From a bacterium TMED198 (GTDB lineage Bacteria > Fidelibacterota > Marinisomatia > SCGC-AAA003-L08 > D37C17): DNA of 7,519 nt. The notes under the pieces were generated by a model, which saw only the letters and a program-made list of their open reading frames with translations, was not told where the DNA came from and ran no database searches. Positions 1 through 5,921 of the stretch are shown here, in pieces. Location of the stretch: positions 1 to 7,519 of the forward strand of contig NHIV01000016.1 in the NCBI GenBank assembly GCA_002170735.1, read 5' to 3'. The translations under genes were made by a program, and so were the position numbers. Positions within the stretch are counted from its first letter, which is position 1, and the number at the start of each line of letters is the position of its first letter.

Positions 1-1
1 C

Positions 2-199
2 AATTCATTTAATCTTCCAACCTCTGGTGATGTTACAATGGATGGTATCATAGATATATTGGATGCTATAAGGTTAATAGCCATTATTATGGAAAACTGG
101 GTTCCTAACGAAGCAGAGTTTTTTCTGGCTGATATAAACAACGATGGTTTGATTGATATTCTTGATGCAATTGAGATCGTGAATATTATTATTAGTTGA
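2..199 (+). CDS. C-terminal fragment of secreted protein with type I dockerin-like domain
   Basis: This is the last 65 codons of a gene that begins before the window, open from base 2 to the TGA at 197-199. Two tandem calcium-loop repeats are visible. The first has D10, T12, D14-G15, D18 and D21; the second has D44, N46, D48-G49, D52 and D55. Each is followed by an amphipathic segment (AIRLIAIIM and AIEIVNIII). The spacing matches the DxNxDGxxxxxD pattern of dockerin modules, with Thr replacing Asn at loop position 3 in the first repeat. Dockerins bind calcium and, in cellulosomes, dock to cohesins. Outside cellulosome makers they often sit at the C-terminus of exported proteins, where their partner is usually unknown. 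The catalytic or binding part of this protein lies upstream, so its overall function cannot be told. The second repeat ends only a few residues before the stop, so the dockerin is the true C-terminus. Confidence 0.85.
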   Translation, partial: NSFNLPTSGDVTMDGIIDILDAIRLIAIIMENWVPNEAEFFLADINNDGLIDILDAIEIVNIIIS

Positions 200-281
200 A
201 ATTTTTATCTATTTCCTAAAACTATACTTGTGCAGAGAACTAAGGGCCTATTTTCCTTTTTTGGTTATTATATCTCACAAC

Positions 282-313
282 TTTGGTCAGTAGTGACCAA
301 AATCGTTGACCAA
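282..313. repeat. Palindrome TTTGGTCA-gtag-TGACCAAA plus a third TGACCAA copy
   Basis: Bases 282-289 and 294-301 form a perfect 8-bp inverted repeat around the 4-nt spacer GTAG. The half-site TGACCAA recurs as a direct repeat at 307-313, 13 nt after the copy at 294-300. No T-tract follows on either strand, so it is not a standard rho-independent terminator. It could be a protein-binding operator-like site, or an mRNA 3'-end hairpin for the dockerin gene that stops at 199. The sequence does not decide between these. Confidence 0.5.
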
Positions 314-346
314 GTATGATTTTCAAACCAAGCGAGGAATCGTACT
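313..346. repeat. Second inverted repeat with a 16-nt loop
   Basis: Arms 313-321 (AGTATGATT) and 338-346 (AATCGTACT) pair over 9 positions with one wobble (T·G) in the + strand RNA. It lies directly between the palindrome at 282-301 and the tRNA terminator. It may simply add 3'-end structure to the convergent transcripts. It has no T-tract on + and none close by on minus. Confidence 0.3.
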
Positions 347-351
347 AAAAC

Positions 352-386
352 AAAAAAACCCTCTCGACAAAATACCAAGAGGGTTT
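352..386 (-). terminator. Rho-independent terminator of the tRNA-Asp transcript
   Basis: Arms 356-364 and 378-386 form a perfect 9-bp stem (AAACCCTCT / AGAGGGTTT) with a 13-nt loop at 365-377. Read on the minus strand, the hairpin is followed by seven T residues (complement of 352-358), the classical intrinsic terminator layout. It begins 25 nt beyond the 3' end of tRNA-Asp and is correctly oriented to end the minus-strand transcript of the small membrane protein gene and the tRNA. Confidence 0.85.
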
Positions 387-411
387 ATAAGAAAACTAGA
401 AAGTTCTCTAG

Positions 412-485
412 CGGGATGGACGGGGATCGAACCCGCAACTTCCGGCGTGACAGGCCGGTGCTCTAACCAGTTGAACTACCACCCC
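412..485 (-). tRNA. tRNA-Asp (GTC anticodon)
   Basis: The minus strand folds into a 74-nt tRNA cloverleaf. The acceptor stem is GGGGTGG/CCATCCC with one G-U pair. The D arm is GTTC-AACTGGTTA-GAGC, and the anticodon stem CCGGC/GCCGG carries the loop CTGTCAC, giving anticodon GTC. The variable loop is AAGTT, and the T arm is GCGGG-TTCGATC-CCCGT. The discriminator base is G73, the known aspartate identity base, and the GUC anticodon agrees. CCA is not encoded (CTA follows G73), so it must be added by a nucleotidyltransferase. The 5' end lies only 3 nt after the stop codon of the upstream small membrane protein gene, and an intrinsic terminator follows. The mature tRNA is therefore probably cut out of a shared mRNA by RNase P and 3' nucleases. 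Confidence 0.97.
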
Positions 486-488
486 AAA

Positions 489-716
489 TTATTCTTTAAA
501 GTTATAAAGAATTGAAAATGGAATTATGAAACAATAACCAAATACCAATATCAAAGGTGAAAGTGATATTGATAAAAAGCTGTATGTTTCTCCTAAATAC
601 ATTAAAAAATATCCTACTATAATAGTTAGGACTCCTATAGCAAAAGTAATATAGTTTTTTAACGTAAACGACCAGGTATCAAAAAGCTTGCCTTTATCTT
701 TATAATCTTTATTCAT
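489..716 (-). CDS. Small two-helix membrane protein, DUF3098-like
   Basis: This encodes 75 residues from ATG at 716-714 to TAA at 491-489. The N-terminus is charged and soluble (residues 1-20). Hydrophobic segments follow at about 22-41 and 47-71, joined by a short LGETYS turn, and the tail is NFKE. The pattern FTLKNY, then IG..II.GY.LM, then SLSPLILVFGY resembles DUF3098 proteins of the Bacteroidetes/FCB group, which are small inner-membrane proteins of unknown function. I recall the family often being near ftsX and uppP in Bacteroidetes, but neither gene is present here. It is real rather than a shadow: its composition is typical of a membrane protein, no other gene competes for the space, it has its own candidate promoter, and it ends exactly before the tRNA. 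There is no Shine-Dalgarno sequence upstream of the ATG. It is probably co-transcribed with tRNA-Asp. Confidence 0.75.
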   Translation of the reverse strand: MNKDYKDKGKLFDTWSFTLKNYITFAIGVLTIIVGYFLMYLGETYSFLSISLSPLILVFGYCFIIPFSILYNFKE

Positions 717-739
717 AAAGCATACTAAGTTAAGATGTA

Positions 740-769
740 CAAATTTATTAAAACAATAGTTAATAACAA
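740..769 (-). promoter_or_regulatory. Candidate Bacteroidetes-type promoter for the membrane protein/tRNA-Asp unit
   Basis: On the minus strand, TTG (769-767) is followed by exactly 19 nt and then TAAATTTG (747-740). This matches the -33 TTG and -7 TAnnTTTG elements of the primary sigma factor in Bacteroidetes. Transcription would begin near 735, leaving a leader of about 20 nt before the ATG at 716. The region is very AT-rich, so a chance match is possible. The spacing, the orientation and the lack of any competing signal favour it. Confidence 0.4.
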
Positions 770-807
770 TATTTTATAACTAATTTTTTGTTTCAATTTA
801 TTTATAT

Positions 808-1833
808 ATGAAAGAAATAGAGCAAATAAACTATACCCAGATAATTTACTTTGTAGTAATAGTTTTCTTCTTGTTTTTAGTAACATATACAGCAACGTTA
901 ATTTATCCAATCAGCTGTTCTGATGATGAAACTTTATTGAGAATAAAGGAAGGCTCTACAGGGTCAATGCTTGCAAATAATTTGCATGATCTAGGCTGTA
1001 TTGATTCACCATCAATTCTTAAAATATCTCTTAAGCTAGGTCGTAAATCTACATCTATAAAAACTGGTCGCTACTCTATGAAAGGTATTTCTACAGTCGG
1101 TGAGTTGATAGGCATGGTTACAAACACCTCAAAAAACAGGGTGAGAGTTACATTTATTGAAGGTTGGGAGATTGATAAGTATGCTAGTGTTCTTGAGAAA
1201 AAAATGGGAATTGATAAGGAAAGATTTTTATATCTTTGTAGAGATCACAATTTTATAAATTCACTTGGTTTGAATGCACCAACATTGAATTCTTTAGAGG
1301 GCTTTCTATATCCAGATACCTATATATTTTTAGATTCATATATTGAAGAAGATATAATAAGAGTAATGGTTAATCAGTTTAAATATATTTATGACAACTT
1401 TATTTATAAGAGGGATGTACCTAATGGATTAAATATGTATGAATCAGTTGTTATGGCTTCAATTATTCAAGGAGAAGCGTATATATCTGATGAAATGCCA
1501 AAAATTTCCTCAGTCTATCATAACAGGCTTAAGAAGAATATGCTGCTTCAGGCTGACCCAACAATTCAATATATTATACCAGGGCCAAATATTAGGCTCT
1601 ACAATAAGCACTTAAGAATCAAAAGCAAATACAATACCTATAAATATAAAGGCCTTCCTCCAGGGCCTATAAACAATCCGGGATTCTCAGCTTTGGCTGC
1701 ATCTGTAAACCCAATCAGTACAACCTTTCTTTACTTTGTAGCAGATGGCACAGGACGGCATGTGTTCACTAGAACAAATAGGGATCATGTCAGGGAAAAG
1801 GAAAGAATTAAAAGACAAAGAAGGCGTAAATGA
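808..1833 (+). CDS. mltG: Endolytic murein transglycosylase MltG (YceG family)
   Basis: This 341-residue protein is almost the same length as E. coli MltG (340). It is an inner-membrane lytic transglycosylase that cuts nascent glycan strands and acts as a peptidoglycan terminase. A short cytoplasmic N-terminus is followed by a membrane helix at about 12-34. A LysM-like region follows (about 43-107), with EGWEI at 118-122 opening the catalytic domain. The family motifs are clear: EGFLYPDTY 164-172, ASIIQGEA 217-224, QADPTIQY 248-255, GLPPGPI 282-288 and LYFVADGTGRHVF 308-320. By alignment, E223 matches catalytic E218 of E. coli, while the first Glu of the usual EKE is Q221. The C-terminus is an unusually basic tail (REKERIKRQRRRK). 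No ribosome-binding site precedes the ATG, which directly follows TTATAT. The stop overlaps the next start as ATGA (1830-1833), implying translational coupling to the helicase. Confidence 0.95.
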   Translation: MKEIEQINYTQIIYFVVIVFFLFLVTYTATLIYPISCSDDETLLRIKEGSTGSMLANNLHDLGCIDSPSILKISLKLGRKSTSIKTGRYSMKGISTVGELIGMVTNTSKNRVRVTFIEGWEIDKYASVLEKKMGIDKERFLYLCRDHNFINSLGLNAPTLNSLEGFLYPDTYIFLDSYIEEDIIRVMVNQFKYIYDNFIYKRDVPNGLNMYESVVMASIIQGEAYISDEMPKISSVYHNRLKKNMLLQADPTIQYIIPGPNIRLYNKHLRIKSKYNTYKYKGLPPGPINNPGFSALAASVNPISTTFLYFVADGTGRHVFTRTNRDHVREKERIKRQRRRK

Positions 1834-3971
1834 TTTTTGAGGATTTAAACCAAGCTCAAAAAGAAGCAGTAGAAAAGGTAGGCGGTCCTATCCTAGTTTT
1901 TGCTGGTGCTGGCAGTGGGAAAACTAGGGTCCTAACTCATAAAATTGGTTATTTAATCAATGAAATAGGAATACCCCCTCAAAATATACTGGCAGTTACA
2001 TTTACCAATAAAGCTGCATCAGAGATGAAATCAAGAGTTCAGTCACTTGTATCTTCAGATGCAAGCAAGGTTAATGTTGGAACCTTTCACTCAGTATGCG
2101 CAGGTATACTTAGAAGGCAAATTCATAAAATTGGTTATACCAATGACTTTACTATCTACGACCAGAATGACTCAAAATCTCTACTTAAAGAAGTTGTAAA
2201 AACTTTAAACTTTGATCTAAAAACTTTTGATCCACGCACATGCCAAATAAAAATTAGTCAGTATAAAAATAAACTCCAGTCTCCAGAAAATGTAGCATCT
2301 TTAGCTACGGACATATTTGAAGAGAGAATATCTCTAGTCTACGAGGAGTATCAGAAAAAACTGAAGGCTTTTAATTCTGTTGATTTTGATGATCTTCTAT
2401 TGCTCCCCCTTCAAATTTTCAAGGATTCAATTAATACACTTGAGTTCTATCAAAGCCAGTTTCAATACATACTTGTTGATGAGTACCAAGATACCAATAT
2501 GCCACAGTTTGAGTTTATATACAGTTTAAGTAAAGTTCATAAGGAGATTTGTGTTGTAGGGGACGATGACCAATCAATATACGGCTGGAGAGGGGCAGAT
2601 ATAAATAATATATTGAACTTTAAAGAGGCTTATGGCAATGCGACTACTATAAAGCTCGAGCAGAATTATAGATCCACTAAGGTAATTTTGGAGGCGGCGT
2701 GGTCCGTTGTTTCCAGGAATGTTCATAGAGCTGATAAAAAACTTTGGACAAACAATAAATCAGGTGAAAAAATAAATGTCAATGCCTGTGATGATGAAAA
2801 GCACGAGGCAAGAAAAATACTATCAATAATTCAGGATAGGACCAAAGAAGGTATGAAGCTTAATGACTTTGTTGTCCTATACAGAACCAACCAGCAAAGC
2901 AGAGCAATTGAAGATGTTTTAAGAAGAAGCTCAATACCATATCAGATTGTAGGTGGAATTAAATTTTATGATAGAAAAGAAATTAAAGATATGCTTGCCT
3001 ACCTTAGGCTTGCTGTAAACCCAAAGGATGAAGTTAGCTTTCAAAGAGTAGTAAATTTTCCTCATAGAGGAGTTGGAAAGACAACCGTAGAAAAAATAAT
3101 AAGCTTTGCAGGAGATAAAGGTATTCATGCCCTTGATGCTTTAAGCAAGATATCTGATATAAATATTGGAAAGAAGCAAAAGCAATCATTGAATTATTTT
3201 TTTGAATTAATTAATAAAATTACTTTGATGGCAAAAGATTCCTCCCCTATTGAGATAGTTACTCAGCTAATTACAAGCTTAAAATTGAAGGAGTATTATC
3301 TTGATCAAGACACCTCCGAATCTACTGATAGATGGCTAAATATTGAGGAATTAATTTCTAGCATTCAAGACTATACTGATATGAACAAGGGATCAAGTCT
3401 TAGCATGTTCCTAGAAGAAGTTTCTCTATTAACTGATATTGATAGATGGAACGATCAGAATGATTGCATCTCTCTTATGACTGTACATAGTGCTAAAGGG
3501 CTTGAATTTCCAATTGTTTTTGTATGCGGAATGGAAGAAATGCTATTTCCTCATGCATCTTATCTAGAGTCGGATTCTGAGATGGATGAAGAGAGAAGGT
3601 TGTTCTATGTTGCACTTACAAGATCAATGCAAAGAGTTTATCTGTTGTACGCGATGAGAAGGCTTAAGTTTGGATCTGGATACATTCCAACTTCACCATC
3701 GAGGTTTTTAAATGAGATACCTTTGGAATTTTTAGATTACAACAAGCCAAATGTCACTTCTTTTAAAAAGAAATCATTTTTTTCAGCCTCAAAATCACTA
3801 TCTAAAAATGTTGATTTCACACCTAATACAAAAGTTGAGCATGGTGTATTTGGGCAAGGAATAGTTTTATCAGTTGAAGGTGTTGGAGAAGAGCAAAAGT
3901 TAACAGTAAGATTCAGGGGGAGGCAAATAAAAAAATTGATAAAAAAATATGCAAATCTTAAAAAAGTATAA
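1830..3971 (+). CDS. pcrA: ATP-dependent DNA helicase of the PcrA/UvrD/Rep family (SF1A)
   Basis: This is a 713-residue 3'-5' helicase, normal length for PcrA/UvrD, with a complete motif set. It has a Q-motif (LNQAQKEAV, 6-14), Walker A (AGAGSGKT, 25-32), motif Ia (AVTFTNKAASEM, 55-66), Ib (GTFHS, 84-88) and the Walker B region (VDEYQD, 216-221). Motif III is GDDDQSIYGWRGA (244-256), and LEQNYRS lies at 276-282. Motif V is TVHSAKGLEF (551-560) and motif VI is ERRLFYVALTRS (588-599). The C-terminal 45 residues (VEHGVFGQGIV onward, 669-713) match the Tudor-like domain of PcrA/UvrD that contacts RNA polymerase, favouring PcrA/UvrD over Rep. Expected roles are mismatch and nucleotide excision repair, stalled-fork processing and RecA clearing. 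No nuclease domain is present, which excludes AddA/RecB. The start overlaps the mltG stop by 4 nt, with AGAAGG nearby as a possible weak ribosome-binding site. Confidence 0.96.
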   Translation: MIFEDLNQAQKEAVEKVGGPILVFAGAGSGKTRVLTHKIGYLINEIGIPPQNILAVTFTNKAASEMKSRVQSLVSSDASKVNVGTFHSVCAGILRRQIHKIGYTNDFTIYDQNDSKSLLKEVVKTLNFDLKTFDPRTCQIKISQYKNKLQSPENVASLATDIFEERISLVYEEYQKKLKAFNSVDFDDLLLLPLQIFKDSINTLEFYQSQFQYILVDEYQDTNMPQFEFIYSLSKVHKEICVVGDDDQSIYGWRGADINNILNFKEAYGNATTIKLEQNYRSTKVILEAAWSVVSRNVHRADKKLWTNNKSGEKINVNACDDEKHEARKILSIIQDRTKEGMKLNDFVVLYRTNQQSRAIEDVLRRSSIPYQIVGGIKFYDRKEIKDMLAYLRLAVNPKDEVSFQRVVNFPHRGVGKTTVEKIISFAGDKGIHALDALSKISDINIGKKQKQSLNYFFELINKITLMAKDSSPIEIVTQLITSLKLKEYYLDQDTSESTDRWLNIEELISSIQDYTDMNKGSSLSMFLEEVSLLTDIDRWNDQNDCISLMTVHSAKGLEFPIVFVCGMEEMLFPHASYLESDSEMDEERRLFYVALTRSMQRVYLLYAMRRLKFGSGYIPTSPSRFLNEIPLEFLDYNKPNVTSFKKKSFFSASKSLSKNVDFTPNTKVEHGVFGQGIVLSVEGVGEEQKLTVRFRGRQIKKLIKKYANLKKV

Positions 3972-3990
3972 TATTTATTAAATTAAGTAT

Positions 3991-4419
3991 ATGGACAACC
4001 AAAAGGTTTTAGATAAGTTCAAGCGAATACTGAAAAGCGAGAATTTGAAGGTTACACCTCAAAGGCTTTCAATTTTGAAGGAAGCTGTTATGCCAAAAGG
4101 CCATAGAGATATTGAGCAAATAATGCATGATTTGATAGATTCAGGTATCAAAGTATCTAGAGCTACTCTCTATAGAACTCTTGACATTTTACATACAAAT
4201 GGATTTATAAGAAAGATGAATATTGGCGATGGTGCTGATAGGTATGAGACCAAGATTGACTCTCCCCATCATGATCATATGATTTGCATTGAAACAGGCA
4301 AGATTATTGAATTTACTAGCGATAAAATTGAATCGATTCAAGAAAAGATTGCAAAAGATAATGGCTACAAAATAGTAAAGCATATTCATCAACTTTTTGT
4401 CAAACCCATAAATAAGTAG
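3991..4419 (+). CDS. Fur-family metal-responsive transcriptional regulator
   Basis: The protein has 142 residues. The N-terminal winged helix contains KVTPQRLSIL (20-29) and the recognition-helix signature VSRATLYRTLDIL (55-67). The dimerisation/metal domain has HHDHMIC (93-99) and GKIIEF (103-108). By alignment with E. coli Fur, the regulatory metal ligands appear kept: H38, E86, H94 and H96 for the sensory site, and H93, D95, E114 and H131 for the second site. The structural zinc site is not complete. C99 is present, but the second Cys of the CxxC pair is T102, and no C-terminal CxxC exists. Fur proteins without this site are known, for example in Pseudomonas aeruginosa. Whether it senses Fe, Mn or Zn cannot be told, so no subfamily symbol is given. 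It starts 19 nt after the helicase stop with no ribosome-binding site, and no convincing Fur box is visible upstream. Confidence 0.93.
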   Translation: MDNQKVLDKFKRILKSENLKVTPQRLSILKEAVMPKGHRDIEQIMHDLIDSGIKVSRATLYRTLDILHTNGFIRKMNIGDGADRYETKIDSPHHDHMICIETGKIIEFTSDKIESIQEKIAKDNGYKIVKHIHQLFVKPINK

Positions 4420-4424
4420 TTATA

Positions 4425-5351
4425 TTGATTGATGTTTTTCAAATATCAGACTTAAAAATTGGGTCAACTGCTAAAATCTTTGCTGTTTGTCAAGATAAAT
4501 CATTAAGAAAAACGAAGAATGGTGATCTTTATATTGATATATTTTTAAGAGATAGATCTGCATCAGTTTTCTCAAAGCTTTGGTCTAACGTGGATTATTT
4601 TGAAAATAAATTTGATGCTGGTGACATCGTTTTTGTAAAAGGAAAAATAGACCTATACAGAAAACAAAAACAGTTTAATATCTCAAGTATTGGTAGAGCA
4701 GATGAGAGTAGGTATCAAAAATATGGATTTTCTCATAATTCAATTCATCAATATATTAATGAAGACTTAAATATAATTTGGAATGAAACCACAAATTTTA
4801 TTAAAGAGTTGAAACCAAGCTATAGGCCTGTAGTTAAAAAGTTTATTTCTAATTATAAGGCATCTTTAATTGAAGCTTCAAATGTAGGTGACTTGAAATT
4901 TCAGTTGAAAGGGAGTCTTGTAAAGAACTTGTCTCAATGTTTAAAGTTAGCGCGTCAACTTTGCAAAGCATATCCATCAGCAAATAAAAATATCATTATT
5001 ATTTCCTTTTTTCTAAAATATGTTGCTGTTTCAGAAATTTTCAGACAAAAATCAAATAATAATTTTCCTTTATTGATTACCAAGCTTTCACGAAGTTATT
5101 TGAAATCCTTTAAAATTAATGATGTATTAAGTCAAGCTGATAAAAATAAAATTAATAATATTTTTTCTTCAGGCACCTCAAATCTGATCAATCAAAACGA
5201 ATATGTATCAATTGAGTCATTAGTTGTTAATGACTTAGAGGCGCAAATTAGAACGATGTCTATTATGGACCAAGTTATTTCAGGTGATGAGTCTAGTGGG
5301 AATTGGACTGATAAATTCAATCCATTAAGAAGAAGGGTTTTTAAGGGATGA
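4425..5351 (+). CDS. YhaM-like protein: OB-fold domain plus degenerate HD domain
   Basis: This 308-residue protein starts at TTG (4425-4427), 5 nt after the Fur-family stop. No in-frame ATG lies between the upstream in-frame stop at 4413 and this codon, and TTG places residue 1 just before the conserved FQISDLKIG. Residues 5-92 form an OB fold of the YhaM N-terminal type: KTKNGDLYIDIFLRD at 29-43, KLW at 51-53, GDIVFVKGKI at 66-75. In YhaM this domain precedes an HD-type 3'-5' exoribonuclease domain. Here residues 160-275 align with that HD fold (LKGSLVKNLSQCLKLARQL, then KAYP, then a hydrophobic helix), but the metal ligands are gone. The usual EHT is VKN, the usual LLHDIGK is FFLKYVA (195-201), and the late Asp falls in VND at 268-270. 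I infer a non-catalytic, nucleic-acid-binding or scaffold protein. The frame is intact for 308 codons, arguing against a simple pseudogene. Confidence 0.8.
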   Translation: MIDVFQISDLKIGSTAKIFAVCQDKSLRKTKNGDLYIDIFLRDRSASVFSKLWSNVDYFENKFDAGDIVFVKGKIDLYRKQKQFNISSIGRADESRYQKYGFSHNSIHQYINEDLNIIWNETTNFIKELKPSYRPVVKKFISNYKASLIEASNVGDLKFQLKGSLVKNLSQCLKLARQLCKAYPSANKNIIIISFFLKYVAVSEIFRQKSNNNFPLLITKLSRSYLKSFKINDVLSQADKNKINNIFSSGTSNLINQNEYVSIESLVVNDLEAQIRTMSIMDQVISGDESSGNWTDKFNPLRRRVFKG

Positions 5352-5382
5352 TTATTATTTAAATAAATTATATATTATTAAT

Positions 5383-5913
5383 ATGACAACTAAAAATTTA
5401 TTGCCACTTCAACTGTTAGTTATAATTGTTGCAGCCTGCACAAGGCTTGCTCCTCATCCTGTGAATTTTACTCCTGTACTAGCTATAGGTCTATTTAGTG
5501 GCTTCTATTTTAAAAGTAGATTATTTTCTTTGGCTGTACCATTATCAGTAATGATAGTCTCAGATTTTTTTATAGGTTATTACCTTATTAGTTTCTGGGT
5601 TTATACTGCTATAGCTGGCATAGCATTTATAGCATGGAGTATAAATAAATATACTGGAAAAAAGTATCTAATTCTATCTTCCTTCTTTTCTTCAGTATTC
5701 TTTTTTATAGTAAGTAATTTTGGTGTTTGGACATTAGGTGGTTATGGATACTCTTTAGAAGGACTTATTTCTTGCTATATTTTAGCTATTCCGTTTTTTT
5801 TCAATACTTTAGCTAGTACCTTTATATACACGTTGATATTTTTTGGATCATATGAGTTAATTGCTAGAACTTATATGAGCTCCATTACCTCTGATTCAGT
5901 AATTGACCACTGA
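5383..5913 (+). CDS. DUF6580-family integral membrane protein, putative transporter component
   Basis: The 176 residues are mostly hydrophobic, with about five or six membrane segments (roughly 6-19, 31-45, 47-66, 70-88, 98-116, 131-158). The conserved signatures match what I recall of DUF6580: RLAPHPVNFTPVLAIGLFSG (21-40), the VSD of the second segment (59-61), FFIVSNFGVW (107-116), GYGYSLEGL (120-128), and CYILAIPFFFNTL (131-143). The family is described only as a putative transport protein, and its size and topology recall substrate-binding subunits of ECF-type transporters. No ATPase or energising subunit is encoded nearby, so the substrate is unknown. It lies 31 nt after the OB/HD-like gene, and the gap is pure AT except for nothing resembling a ribosome-binding site. 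It sits 8 nt before the outer-membrane barrel gene. That order suggests paired inner- and outer-membrane passage of a solute, which is inference. Confidence 0.8.
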   Translation: MTTKNLLPLQLLVIIVAACTRLAPHPVNFTPVLAIGLFSGFYFKSRLFSLAVPLSVMIVSDFFIGYYLISFWVYTAIAGIAFIAWSINKYTGKKYLILSSFFSSVFFFIVSNFGVWTLGGYGYSLEGLISCYILAIPFFFNTLASTFIYTLIFFGSYELIARTYMSSITSDSVIDH

Positions 5914-5921
5914 TCTTTATA

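Noticed and set aside
242..262. Possible terminator for the dockerin gene: AAGG...CCTT followed by a T-run
   Set aside because: The stem is only 4 bp with a 9-nt loop, too weak to call, although the T-run at 257-262 is suggestive.
412..485. tRNA-Asp as an integration (att) site for a mobile element
   Set aside because: No integrase gene and no repeated tRNA 3' end were seen in the window.
306..515. Open frame of 69 codons on the + strand containing WTGIEPATSG
   Set aside because: It runs antisense through tRNA-Asp and its terminator. This peptide pattern is a familiar artefact of reading a tRNA gene backwards.
775..780. TATAAC as a -10 box for the mltG operon
   Set aside because: No -35-like element lies at a suitable distance in this AT-only stretch, and the nearby TAATTTTTTG does not fit TAnnTTTG spacing. 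The operon promoter remains unidentified.
725..910. Open frame of 61 codons on the minus strand, rich in Leu and Lys
   Set aside because: It overlaps the start of mltG and the likely minus-strand promoter, and its composition reflects the antisense of AT-rich membrane-helix codons.
2931..3128. Minus-strand open frame of 65 codons inside the helicase gene
   Set aside because: It is fully inside a well-supported helicase coding region and has no recognisable protein features.
4189..4392. Minus-strand open frame of 67 codons inside the Fur-family gene
   Set aside because: It is the complement of the conserved metal-binding domain, with no independent support.
4432..4434. ATG as the start of the OB/HD-like gene
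   Set aside because: It is out of frame with the conserved OB-fold reading frame; the in-frame TTG at 4425 is the better start.
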